From the NCBI RefSeq assembly GCF_028618595.1, contig NZ_JAQITE010000007.1, positions 1 through 64,000 on the forward strand: a DNA stretch of 64,000 nt, in the 5' to 3' direction. The number at the start of each line of letters is the position of its first letter. The stretch's first letter is position 1. This document shows, piece by piece, positions 42,410 to 51,918 of the stretch. The stretch comes from Bartonella sp. AU18XJBT (GTDB taxonomy: Bacteria > Pseudomonadota > Alphaproteobacteria > Rhizobiales > Rhizobiaceae). Position numbers and translations under genes: made by a program. The notes under the pieces are model-generated. The model was not told the DNA's origin. It saw only the letters and a list, made by a program, of their open reading frames with translations, and did no database searches.

Positions 42410-45400
42410 ATGCCTATATTTAAAAAAATTGTTATTCCCCCAAATAATTCTGTTCGTATGATTTTAGATGGAGTTATTGATGGATTTGAAGCCTTTGCGC
42501 TTGCTAAATTAAGTTCAGAAATTGCACAAGGTAAACCGCTCATCTATCTTGTCCGCGACGGAACAAAAATTGTGCATTTACAACAAGTTTTAAATTTTAT
42601 TGAGCCCAATTTACCCGTACTTCAATTTCCTGCATGGGATTGTTTGCCTTATGATCGTGTGTCACCAGGAATTGCTGTTATGGCACGTCGACTATCAGCA
42701 TTGGCACACATAGCAAATTTACGTAAAGATCCACATCCTGCAATTATATTAACAACAGCAAATGCGATTATGCAAAAGTTGCCTCCTCGTGAAATGATAG
42801 AAGCTCAGCTTATTCACGCATGTGTTGGCCAGCGCAATAACATGGGAAATCTTATTCAATTTCTAGAAACCAATGGTTTTGAACGCGTTACGGTTGTCCG
42901 TGATGTTGGTGAGTTTGCTGTAAGAGGAGGAATACTTGATATCTTTTCTCCGATGGATGTTGAACCTTTACGTCTTGATTTTTTTGGAGATACCCTAGAA
43001 AGTATCCGCGTATTTGATCCAGAAAGTCAAAGGACAACACGCCAAAAAACTGAACTTTTATTACAGGCAATGAGTGAGGTTGTTCTTACACCAGAATGCA
43101 TCAGCCGTTTTAAAAGCAATTATACCCGTACATTTGGCGTATCACAAAAAAATAACATGCTTTATGAAGCAATTGCTCAAGGTCGGCGCTTTTCCGGTAT
43201 GGAACATTGGCTTCCATTTTTTTATGAAAACCTTGATAGTTTTTTTGACCATTGTGGCAACGTACCGATCGTTTTTGAGCATCTTATAGAAGAAGTCTTC
43301 ATTGAGCGCTATCGTCTTATTGAAGACTATTATAACGCGCGCAAAGAGCACGAAAATGATGAAAAAAATTCTACTTCTTATCATCCAATAGATCCTAGTC
43401 TTTTCTATTTAACGCCAGAGCGTGTTTTGAAAGATGTACAACAATCTTCACAGCGTATTGATTTTTCGCCTTTTAATATTCCACAAAGTCTAGAACAAAC
43501 TGTTATTCATACCAATATTAAACAGGGATATGATTTTGTAAAAGAGCGTAATGCGCAGGAAAAAAATGTTTTTTCAAGTGTTATTGATCATATCGCATCT
43601 TTACGCACTGCTGGTAAAAAAGTGCTTTTAGCGTGTTGGAGTGAAGGATCTCTCAATCGTTTGCTACAAGTTCTCGACGAGCATGGATTGAAAAAAATAG
43701 ATGTTGTAAAATCCTTGCAAACTGTCAAAGCAACCCCACGAGATCGCATATTAGCAGCTATTATCATGATAGAACATGGTTTTGAGGCTGAAGATTTAGC
43801 GGTTATAGCAGAGCAAGATATCCTTGGCGATCGTTTTATAAGATCGCCAAAGCGGCGTAAAAATAATACAAATTTTATTTCTGAAATTTCTGCTTTAAAT
43901 TCTGGTGATATTATTGTGCATATCGACCACGGTATTGGACAATTTGTTGGTCTTAAAACCATCAAAACCACTGGAATTTTACGAGATTGCCTTGAAATTA
44001 GATATGCTGGAGGTGATTTACTCTTTTTACCTGTTGAAAATATTGAACTTCTCTCACGTTATGGCTCAGAAGGAACAGAGGTAACTTTAGATAAATTAGG
44101 GGGTGTTGCTTGGCAAACACGTAAAGCTAGGCTTAAAAAACATTTATTGGAAATGGCAGGGCAATTAATCCGTATAGCTGCAGAGCGTATGACTCGTGCT
44201 GCGCCTGCTTTACTTCCACCAGTTGGACCATTTGATGAGTTTGTTGCTTGCTTTCCTTATGAAGAAACGGAAGATCAAATGAATGCAATTGATGCTGTTT
44301 TAGACGATTTAGCCTCAGGAAAGCCTATGGATCGCTTGATATGCGGTGATGTTGGTTTTGGAAAAACCGAAGTAGCTATTCGAAGTGCTTTTGTCGCAGC
44401 ATTAAATGGATATCAGGTTGCTGTTGTTGTACCGACAACCTTGCTTTCACGTCAACATTACAAAACATTTATTTCGCGTTTTCAAGGATTACCGGTTAAA
44501 ATTGGACATGCTTCAAGGCTTGTAAAAGCGAAAGAACTTGCACGAGTAAAAAAAGGTCTTTCAGATGGTACAATCGATATTGTCATTGGAACTCATGCAT
44601 TATTAAGTGGTGCAGTTAATTTTTTACGGTTAGGCCTTCTCATCATTGATGAGGAGCAGCATTTTGGTGTCAAACACAAAGAGCGTTTAAAAGAGCTTAA
44701 AAGTGATATTCATGTTCTCACACTTTCAGCAACTCCCATACCGCGCACTTTAGGGTTAGCATTATCGGGTGTACGTGAACTTTCATTGATAACAACACCT
44801 CCCATTGATAGAATGGCGGTTCGTACTTTTATTTTACCATTTGATGCACTTGTTATACGAGAGACCCTGCTTCGAGAATACTATCGTGGTGGACAAAGTT
44901 TTTATGTTTGTCCACGTATTTCTGATTTGGCTTTTGTAGAAGAATATCTCAAAACACATGTACCAGAACTGAAATTCGTTGTAGCTCATGGACAAATGCC
45001 GGCAGGACAACTTGATGATATCATGAATGCATTTTATGATGGACAATATGATGTACTGGTCTCAACAACCATTATTGAATCAGGTCTTGACATTCCAACA
45101 GCCAATACCCTAATTGTGCATCGCGCTGAGATGTTTGGCCTTTCTGCCCTTTATCAGTTACGTGGTAGGGTAGGGCGTTCAAAACAACGTGCTTATGCTC
45201 TCTTTACATTTCCTGCTGGTAAAGTTTTAACAGCTGCTGCTGATCGTCGTCTTAAAGTTTTACAATCTCTTGACACCTTGGGGGCTGGTTTTCAATTGGC
45301 AAGCCATGACATGGATATCCGCGGTTCAGGCAATTTTTTAGGTGAAGAGCAATCAGGGCATATCAAAGAAGTTGGATTTGAACTTTATCAAAAAATGCTT

Positions 45401-45910
45401 GAGGATGCTGTTGCTGAATTAAAAGACGGGGAGCTAAATGAAGATAAGCAGTGGTCTCCTCAAATTTCACTTGGTACAACAGTGATGATACCAGAAAGTT
45501 TCGTGCCTGACTTGCCATTACGTATGGGGCTTTATCGTCGTTTAACAGAACTTGATGATTTAGAACAAATTGATGAATTTGCAGCAGAGTTAATTGATCG
45601 CTTTGGTCCTTTACCGCTTGAAGTTCAACATCTCCTTAAAGTCTTTTATATTAAAACATTGTGTCGAAAAGCACATGTAGAAAAATTAGATGTTGGACCA
45701 AAGGGTATTGTTATACAGTTTCGCAATAACTATTTCGCAAATAGTGTTGCTCTTGTTCAGTGGGTGGGAAAACAAGGTTCAATGGCAAAAATTCGACCAG
45801 ATCAAAGTATTGCTCTCATTCGTGATTGGTTCACAGCGGATGAAAGGCTTGTTGGAGCAGCGAATATTATGACACAGCTTGTCGAAATGGCAGAACAACA
45901 TTCTGTTTAA
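42410..45910 (+). CDS. mfd: Transcription-repair coupling factor
   Basis: A 1166-residue DNA translocase that removes stalled RNA polymerase from lesions and recruits UvrA. The N-terminal third is UvrB-like (YLVRDGTKIVHLQQVL, 'FPAWDCLPYDRVSP', 'RGGILDIFSPM'). The RNA-polymerase-interacting domain covers roughly 495-570 ('GDIIVHIDHGIGQFVGL'). The motor has Walker A 'CGDVGFGKTEVAIRSAF' near 645 and DEEQ ('IIDEEQHFGVKHKE') near 746. 'TLSATPIPRTL', the 'LIVHRAEMFGLSALYQLRGR' helicase motifs and the TRG region follow. Length is normal. Confidence 0.97.
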   Translation: MPIFKKIVIPPNNSVRMILDGVIDGFEAFALAKLSSEIAQGKPLIYLVRDGTKIVHLQQVLNFIEPNLPVLQFPAWDCLPYDRVSPGIAVMARRLSALAHIANLRKDPHPAIILTTANAIMQKLPPREMIEAQLIHACVGQRNNMGNLIQFLETNGFERVTVVRDVGEFAVRGGILDIFSPMDVEPLRLDFFGDTLESIRVFDPESQRTTRQKTELLLQAMSEVVLTPECISRFKSNYTRTFGVSQKNNMLYEAIAQGRRFSGMEHWLPFFYENLDSFFDHCGNVPIVFEHLIEEVFIERYRLIEDYYNARKEHENDEKNSTSYHPIDPSLFYLTPERVLKDVQQSSQRIDFSPFNIPQSLEQTVIHTNIKQGYDFVKERNAQEKNVFSSVIDHIASLRTAGKKVLLACWSEGSLNRLLQVLDEHGLKKIDVVKSLQTVKATPRDRILAAIIMIEHGFEAEDLAVIAEQDILGDRFIRSPKRRKNNTNFISEISALNSGDIIVHIDHGIGQFVGLKTIKTTGILRDCLEIRYAGGDLLFLPVENIELLSRYGSEGTEVTLDKLGGVAWQTRKARLKKHLLEMAGQLIRIAAERMTRAAPALLPPVGPFDEFVACFPYEETEDQMNAIDAVLDDLASGKPMDRLICGDVGFGKTEVAIRSAFVAALNGYQVAVVVPTTLLSRQHYKTFISRFQGLPVKIGHASRLVKAKELARVKKGLSDGTIDIVIGTHALLSGAVNFLRLGLLIIDEEQHFGVKHKERLKELKSDIHVLTLSATPIPRTLGLALSGVRELSLITTPPIDRMAVRTFILPFDALVIRETLLREYYRGGQSFYVCPRISDLAFVEEYLKTHVPELKFVVAHGQMPAGQLDDIMNAFYDGQYDVLVSTTIIESGLDIPTANTLIVHRAEMFGLSALYQLRGRVGRSKQRAYALFTFPAGKVLTAAADRRLKVLQSLDTLGAGFQLASHDMDIRGSGNFLGEEQSGHIKEVGFELYQKMLEDAVAELKDGELNEDKQWSPQISLGTTVMIPESFVPDLPLRMGLYRRLTELDDLEQIDEFAAELIDRFGPLPLEVQHLLKVFYIKTLCRKAHVEKLDVGPKGIVIQFRNNYFANSVALVQWVGKQGSMAKIRPDQSIALIRDWFTADERLVGAANIMTQLVEMAEQHSV

Positions 45911-46002
45911 AATTTTTTTATTGATTTAGAATTATTACTTATTTTTATAAAAATGAATTTATAATAAAGGAAATCCTTATATATTGATTTTGAGTTTTTG
46001 TA

Positions 46003-46014
46003 CAATACGTATTG
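46003..46014. promoter_or_regulatory. 12-base perfect palindrome upstream of the orphan exported protein
   Basis: CAATACGTATTG is perfectly palindromic and lies about 107 bases before the next start codon. It shares the string TACAATAC with the inverted repeat in front of the MerR-type gene. Whether it is bound by a regulator is unknown. Confidence 0.25.
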
Positions 46015-46120
46015 ATACAGTGAAGAAAATAGATTAGATGGCGTAACTGCAATGAATAGCACTTGCATACAATAAGCTTCTGTAAATTTTGTAAAAAACA
46101 AAAATTTAGGTAAAGATAGC

Positions 46121-46960
46121 ATGCTTTCTTCATTACAAAAGTGTCTAACTATCGTTTTTTTATTACTCACTTTGATGCATGGCGTAAAAAACGCTCACGC
46201 TGAGTTGTTTTCTGAGGAACAATACCAACATTTAAAAAACAAAAGAAAGAATATTAAAGAGAGAATACAATTTATTGAAGAAAGTATATCTCATTTAGAT
46301 ATTTGGGAAAAAAATATTTCTAAAGCAGAATACTATGAGCGTTTGCGGGAACAGAATAAGTTGTACAAAAAACTGAAAACTATGAAGGATGAATATTATA
46401 ATCTTGGTTCGAAATTACAGGATCTATTTGAAAAAAAACAAAAAATTATCTCTAGGATACATATAGCGAGAGAGTACGAAGTAGGGGAGTATGAAGAAAA
46501 GTTGATTAAAACAAAAGACTATTTAAAAAAAACACAAATGTTTAATGAATGGGGAATGAATGAGAACAGTGGAAGTGATGATGAGATAATGAAAAATTAT
46601 CTCATGTTTATTATTGCTTGCAACACGTTAGCGGATACACTGCAAAGTGATATAGGTGCTATTTTGCGCAAAGATTTTGATTGGAAAGATAAAGATTTTA
46701 GTTGGGCAAAAGACGCAAACCATTCAATAAGTCCTAATTTAGTCAGGGATATTAAAGAATTACTAACAGATGGCTCTTATAGTTATGAAAAACAAATATT
46801 TGACGATATAAAAAATAGTCTTACAGGAGATAATTGGTTTGTGAAAAATGCACCTGTGTTTTGCAGAACCATTAAGGAAGTACATAATATAATGCTTCCA
46901 AACAAGAGAAAGAATATTATAGATCGTATGCGTTCTCATGTTGAAGAATTATTCAATTAA
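46121..46960 (+). CDS. Exported coiled-coil protein of unknown function
   Basis: A 279-residue protein I do not recognise. Residues 1-27 are a clear signal peptide (positively charged start, hydrophobic core 'TIVFLLLTLMHG', cleavage expected after AHA). Residues about 30-125 are charged and heptad-like ('QYQHLKNKRKNIKERIQFIE', 'YERLREQNKLYKKLKTMKDE'), suggesting a coiled coil. The C-terminal half is mixed, with single cysteines at about 170 and 246 that could form a disulfide. It has high Lys and Ile content, is flanked by AT-rich DNA and has no operon partner. A secreted or periplasmic lineage-specific protein is plausible, perhaps related to host interaction, but this is a guess. Confidence 0.7.
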   Translation: MLSSLQKCLTIVFLLLTLMHGVKNAHAELFSEEQYQHLKNKRKNIKERIQFIEESISHLDIWEKNISKAEYYERLREQNKLYKKLKTMKDEYYNLGSKLQDLFEKKQKIISRIHIAREYEVGEYEEKLIKTKDYLKKTQMFNEWGMNENSGSDDEIMKNYLMFIIACNTLADTLQSDIGAILRKDFDWKDKDFSWAKDANHSISPNLVRDIKELLTDGSYSYEKQIFDDIKNSLTGDNWFVKNAPVFCRTIKEVHNIMLPNKRKNIIDRMRSHVEELFN

Positions 46961-48588
46961 AAAGTATTGTTTGATTTATGTAGAAATGTGTTAAAAATAG
47001 AAAAATATTTAATTTTCTTAAAATTGTAGTTTAGACACTTCATGAAGAATAATGCTATAAGAATATCCTATTAAAAATTTACTCAGATAAATACAGATAA
47101 ATTAAGATGATATACTAAACAATAGTGAAAATAGTCTAGTGATAATATATTTTTAATTTTTTAAATTATTATTTATAATAAAATAATTTTATACATATAA
47201 GATATTACTATTATATCATATAAGATACATATTAAGTAATAATCTTATATATCTTTTTTATGCTTGTTTTTTGTGTTTGTATATTTTTATCTGATTATTA
47301 TTTTAATAAGGATACATCTCATATCATAAATCATATTTCGTTAATACAATAAGAAAGATATTTCACTGTTTTATATAAGAAAACAAAATGATATTTTGAA
47401 TTCATTTTTGCTTAAAATTTAAATCATTGACGATTTGTATCTTTGATGTTGTGAAAGATGAAAAAATTATAGGAATTTATCATTTTAACAAATTCTTTTA
47501 TTTGAGAAATAACTTAAAATAAATTGATAAAAGCTATATTTTTTATTCACGTTATAAAGCTGAGAGATAATATTTGTACAGAGCTGTAATATATAAATGT
47601 TTAATATATGAGCATAAATTTATTATGCCTTTGGGCACGTAAGATGATTCATAGAGGGTATTTTTATTCCTTTATTCAGTAGTTTTATCTATAAAACTAA
47701 CTCCTCTTGTGATGTGCAAGTGGATAAATTTTATTGTTTCAATATAAGAGAAGTTTACGCTATTAGGATCTTTCATACAATATAGAAAAAAGATAAATTA
47801 TTATTATAAATTAATATGTTATTATATTTTAAGGAAGTTTATTATAAATAAAATATTTTCAGCAGTTATAGATTTTTTCTCTAAGAAAATGTGTTGTTTA
47901 ATTAAGAAAAAAGCACTTCTTTAGTAGCTTATTTTTAAACTAAACTTTTTAGTTAAAAGCTATGGAATATAAAATTTTTATTACAAAAGCGTATCACCAT
48001 TGTTTTGTAAACAAGGGCAGAAGATTGTCCATTACCAAAAAGTTCTCTTACAATTATGCAGAAATTTTAGACAATAAGTGGCTTTAATTCATCCAATGTT
48101 TCAATAATACCGTAAATGATTTTGTTTTTGTGTATTACACGAGGCACATAAGAAAAACAGTAAAATTTACCTGATATTTTGGAGATTCATGCATTGCAAC
48201 ACCTATTGCTAAGGCTCCATAAGCTTAACATGAAGAGTAATAAATGTAAAAAGTTTAATTAGTAAGATTTTTAGAGTAGTATTGAAGTTTATTTTAATTA
48301 ATATTGCAATATTGATTCGTTTGTGTAATCTTAATTGGAATGCACAGAGGTGTTTTATGGATAGATTGCATCAAATACCAATGTGATGAAGAGGGGAATT
48401 ATATGGGTGTATAAAAATTAGAATGGCTCATCGTAGTTTTTTCTCTAAATTTGACTTTTTTTTATATATTGAAGTAAAAATAGTAAAATTAATTGTTATT
48501 TCATTATAATTTAATAAATTTAAGTTGGAATTATATTTAATATTTTTTTGAAGTTACTTAAGAGCGCGTTGAAAGGATTAACTTAATC
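46961..48588. other. 1.6 kb AT-rich stretch without a convincing gene
   Basis: No frame of useful length with a ribosome-binding site is visible on either strand. The composition is extremely AT-rich, with runs such as those around 47150-47240. The only readable trace is on the minus strand around 48067-48240, where two overlapping short frames give AYGALAIGVAMHESPKYQ and, in another phase, VPRVIHKNKIIYGIIETLD followed by a stop. This looks like a decayed gene, but the family cannot be named. The last 100 bases must contain the promoter of the IalB-family gene. Confidence 0.55.
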
Positions 48589-49200
48589 ATGTCGCATAAA
48601 AATGTTTATTCTGCTGTTTCAGTATTAGTTGGAGCAGCTGCCCTTTTTCTTATAGCTGGTATTTCTGCAAATGCGCAAACTTTATCACAAGGTTGGTACA
48701 AAGTTTGCAGTAAGCAGCATGATGTTGATATTTGTAATACAATGAATACTGTATTATCGAATACGGGACAACCTTTAACGGCTTTTAATCTTGTTGAAAT
48801 AAAAGGGAAGCAAAATGAAAAACGTATAGGTATTCAAGTGCCTACAGGTCGTTTTTTGCCAGAAGGTGTTCAAATTAAAATTGGTGATGACTTCTCTAAA
48901 AAAATTCCTTATATTATTTGTAATGGACCAAGTTGTATTGCCAATGATGTCTTAGATGATAAGCTTATAGCAGCTATGAAAAGTGGTACAAAAATGGTTG
49001 TAACCACAGTTAATTTCCGTGGTTCAGCTAATCCTATTGAATTTTCTCTTAATGGATTTACAGCAGCCTATACCGGTCCTGGTATGGAGGAAAAAGATTT
49101 CCAACAAGAACAAATAAAGCTGCAGCAAGCAATTCAATCAAATCAAAAAGAAATTGAAGAACGTATGCGGGTTGAGCAAGAAAAAGCAAAACAAAAGTAA
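48589..49200 (+). CDS. Invasion-associated locus B (IalB) family exported protein
   Basis: A 203-residue protein with a signal peptide (residues 1-29, cleavage after ANA). It continues as an IalB-family domain: 'GWYKVCSKQHDVDICNTMN', 'RIGIQVPTGRFLPEGVQIKI', 'PYIICNGPSCIANDVLDDKL' and 'SGTKMVVTTVNF'. The four cysteines (two pairs) are those expected to form disulfides in the family. The founding member, next to ialA, promotes erythrocyte invasion in Bartonella bacilliformis; this copy is a paralogue in another context. The last 35 residues form a Glu/Gln/Lys-rich helix not typical of the core domain. A terminator follows. Confidence 0.88.
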   Translation: MSHKNVYSAVSVLVGAAALFLIAGISANAQTLSQGWYKVCSKQHDVDICNTMNTVLSNTGQPLTAFNLVEIKGKQNEKRIGIQVPTGRFLPEGVQIKIGDDFSKKIPYIICNGPSCIANDVLDDKLIAAMKSGTKMVVTTVNFRGSANPIEFSLNGFTAAYTGPGMEEKDFQQEQIKLQQAIQSNQKEIEERMRVEQEKAKQK

Positions 49201-49250
49201 TAAACTCACATCATAGAATTGGTTGAATTGTTTTCTATTATTGTTTATTT

Positions 49251-49283
49251 AAACCGCCGCAGTTTTCTGTGGCGGTTTTTTTA
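49251..49283. terminator. Intrinsic terminator after the IalB-family gene
   Basis: AAACCGCCGCAG and CTGTGGCGGTTT form a 12-base-pair hairpin (one G-T pair) with a TTTT loop, followed by a T tract on the + strand. It lies between two convergent genes. The T tract favours the + strand; use by rne on the minus strand is possible but weaker. Confidence 0.88.
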
Positions 49284-49287
49284 ATTC

Positions 49288-51918
49288 TTAGTTTTTCGAA
49301 GGAATTCTTCGTTTCCACCAACCAATACGTTCGGTTTTAGAAGAATCATTAGGTGTTGATGAAATAACAACGGGTTGATTAATTGTTTCTTCAATTTGGA
49401 AAGGAGAGGTTTCGATAACTTCCTCTATCTCGGTTACAGTTTCTTTCTCTAATATTTTTTGTATTTGCGTTGCCTCTTTAGAAGATGATTTTTTACGTGT
49501 TCCACGTGTTGATTTTTTACTGTTTTCAAGAGTTTTATCTTCTACCTCATGAATAGATTTATCTACTTTTTTTGTTTTAGCTTTACGTATCGAACTGGTT
49601 TTAGTTTTTTCTTCAAGAGATTTTTGTTCTACGACATTTTGATCATTCTCTAAAGAAAGTTGATTTTCTGCTACTTTTGAAGAACGTGCTTTACGTTTTT
49701 TAGGTTTAATACTTGTATCAATTTTTTTAGACTCACCCTGTTGTTGTATATCTAGAGCTTGTGTATTATTTTTTGTTTCTTCAAGTTCAAAAGGTTTAGC
49801 AGATGAAGCACGACGTTTGCGATGTTCTGCTTTAATTTCTGCTAAAGCCTGCTTAGCAAAATCTCCCACTGGTTCTGCGTAAGGAACGCGAATCTGATGA
49901 AAACTATTATCTTGATTGCGTCGACCACCACGACGTCCTCGACGACGTCCTCGACGATAAGAATCATCATTTAAGGTATCTTCTTTTTTATGAACGTTAG
50001 AGAGAGAGGGATCAGCAGTTTCACCGTGACGATTTTTGCGCTGACGCTTTTGATTTGTTTCAACGGGAGAAGGATTTTCAATAGATTCACTCTTTATGAA
50101 AATAGAATCTTCAATTTCTTGCTTATTGGCATCTTCCAATGAAGGTCGAGAAATGCTCTCTGCTATTGATCCTTTAGAAATAACAAGATGTTGCGTTCCA
50201 ATACTATCATCTGCTTCAATACTAATATTAAGCTTAAAGCGAGCTTCTAAATTAACAAGAATGTTGCGTTTATGATTTAATACATAAAGTGCCGTTGCTA
50301 CGGGTGTGCGCACGATAATATTATATTGCGAATTATGAAGAAGATATTCTTCAATTGAGCGCATGACATGTAACGCAATTGATGATTCAGAACGTATATT
50401 TCCTGTTCCTGCGCAATGCGGGCAGGGCTGTGTTGTACTTTCTAAAACCGATATGCGAATACGTTGACGACTCATTTCTAAAAGGCCGAAGTGTGAAATA
50501 TGACCTACTTGAATACGAGCACGGTCATTTTTTAAACAATCTTTTAATTTTTTTTCGACCAGCTTCACATTACGTTCTTCTAGCATATCAATAAAGTCAA
50601 TCACGATTAAACCAGCAAGGTCACGCAAGCGTAATTGACGCGCCACTTCTTCAGCAGCTTCAAGGTTAGTTTGTAAGGCTGTCTTTTCGACAGAGAATTC
50701 TTTCGTAGAGCGGCCAGAATTTACGTCAATAGCAACAAGTGCTTCTGTTTGATTAATAACAAGATAACCACCAGATTTCAAAGAAACCTGTGGTTGCAAC
50801 ATTTTATCAAGTTGAATTTCAATATTATTTCTTGCAAAAATGGGTGTAGGATCACGATAAGGTTGCACAACTTTTGCATGGCTTGGCATAAGCATACGCA
50901 TAAAGTCTTTCGCTTCACGATATCCTTGGTCTCCAGAGACAAGAATTTCACTAATGTTCTTATTGTAAAGATCTCGTATAGAACGCTTGATGAGATTACT
51001 TTCTTCATGGACAAGGCACGGCGCCGTTGATTCGAGTGTCAAAGTGCGAATAGTATCCCATAACCGCATAAGATATTCATAATCACGTTTAATTTCAGCT
51101 TTTGTTCTATTGGCACCAGCAGTTCGTAAGATAACGCCCATACCCTTTGGAACTGCTAATTCTTTTACGATTTCTTTAAGACGCTTACGATCTTGTACAT
51201 TCGTAATTTTTCGTGAAATACCACCACCACGTGCTGTGTTGGGCATTAGAACAGAGTAACGACCTGCTAGAGACAGATATGTTGTAAGGGCAGCACCCTT
51301 ATTACCACGCTCTTCTTTGATGACTTGTACCAACAAAATTTGACGTCGTTTAATGACTTCTTGAATTTTATACTGACGCCCTTGTTTTCTTTGATAAATT
51401 GGGAGCTCTTCACGAATGTCCTCAGCACCGACCATTTCGATCTCATCATAAGAGATATCGGCATTTAATGCTTCTTCTGTAGTATCAATTATTGTCGTTT
51501 CAGATGTGATATCATTTTCAATATCGGCAGCTATGACTTTGTTTTTTCCATTTTTTTTTGTTCTTCTGGAGCGTTTTTTATTGTTAGTTGCTTCTTCCGT
51601 AAAGGCATCTACAGAATTCTCTCCTACAGCGGCTTTTTCTTCTTCTTCAAGAAGAGCAAGACGATCCGCAATAGGAATTTGATAGTAATCAGGATGAATT
51701 TCAGAAAATGTTAAAAAACCATGTCGGTTTCCACCATATTCAACAAAAGCTGCTTGGAGAGAAGGTTCTACACGCGTAATACGCGCAAGATAAATGTTCC
51801 CCTTGAGCTGCTTTCTATGCTCTGATTCAAAATCAAGTTCTTCAATTTTGTTGCCGTGAACAACAACAACACGTGTTTCCTCCGGATGGGAGGCATCTAT
51901 AAGCATTTTGTTTGACAT
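49288..51918 (-). CDS. rne: Ribonuclease E
   Basis: An 876-residue RNase E/G family endonuclease, the scaffold of mRNA decay and rRNA processing. The S1 domain begins 'KGNIYLARITRVEPSLQAAF' at about 39 and is split by an acidic/basic insertion (about residues 90-190) before resuming at 'RRQILLVQVIKEERGNKGAA'. Catalytic aspartates are D398 ('ALVAIDVNSGRST') and D441 ('GLIVIDFIDMLEERN'). The zinc-link is C499-P-H-C502. The C-terminal 340 residues are charged and disordered, with an arginine-rich segment (RRGRRRGRRGGRR) likely to bind RNA. A split S1 domain and a short scaffold tail are usual for alphaproteobacteria. It diverges from amiC. Confidence 0.96.
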   Translation of the reverse strand: MSNKMLIDASHPEETRVVVVHGNKIEELDFESEHRKQLKGNIYLARITRVEPSLQAAFVEYGGNRHGFLTFSEIHPDYYQIPIADRLALLEEEEKAAVGENSVDAFTEEATNNKKRSRRTKKNGKNKVIAADIENDITSETTIIDTTEEALNADISYDEIEMVGAEDIREELPIYQRKQGRQYKIQEVIKRRQILLVQVIKEERGNKGAALTTYLSLAGRYSVLMPNTARGGGISRKITNVQDRKRLKEIVKELAVPKGMGVILRTAGANRTKAEIKRDYEYLMRLWDTIRTLTLESTAPCLVHEESNLIKRSIRDLYNKNISEILVSGDQGYREAKDFMRMLMPSHAKVVQPYRDPTPIFARNNIEIQLDKMLQPQVSLKSGGYLVINQTEALVAIDVNSGRSTKEFSVEKTALQTNLEAAEEVARQLRLRDLAGLIVIDFIDMLEERNVKLVEKKLKDCLKNDRARIQVGHISHFGLLEMSRQRIRISVLESTTQPCPHCAGTGNIRSESSIALHVMRSIEEYLLHNSQYNIIVRTPVATALYVLNHKRNILVNLEARFKLNISIEADDSIGTQHLVISKGSIAESISRPSLEDANKQEIEDSIFIKSESIENPSPVETNQKRQRKNRHGETADPSLSNVHKKEDTLNDDSYRRGRRRGRRGGRRNQDNSFHQIRVPYAEPVGDFAKQALAEIKAEHRKRRASSAKPFELEETKNNTQALDIQQQGESKKIDTSIKPKKRKARSSKVAENQLSLENDQNVVEQKSLEEKTKTSSIRKAKTKKVDKSIHEVEDKTLENSKKSTRGTRKKSSSKEATQIQKILEKETVTEIEEVIETSPFQIEETINQPVVISSTPNDSSKTERIGWWKRRIPSKN

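Noticed and set aside
43588-43971. 127-codon minus-strand frame over mfd
   Set aside because: Antisense shadow of conserved mfd sequence.
47140-47260. Very AT-rich repeats considered as a CRISPR array or replication origin
   Set aside because: No regularly spaced direct repeats and no DnaA-box cluster or dnaA/parAB neighbours are visible.
49900-49960. Short repeated CGACGTCCTC units
   Set aside because: They encode the arginine/glycine-rich RNA-binding segment of RNase E and need no separate explanation.
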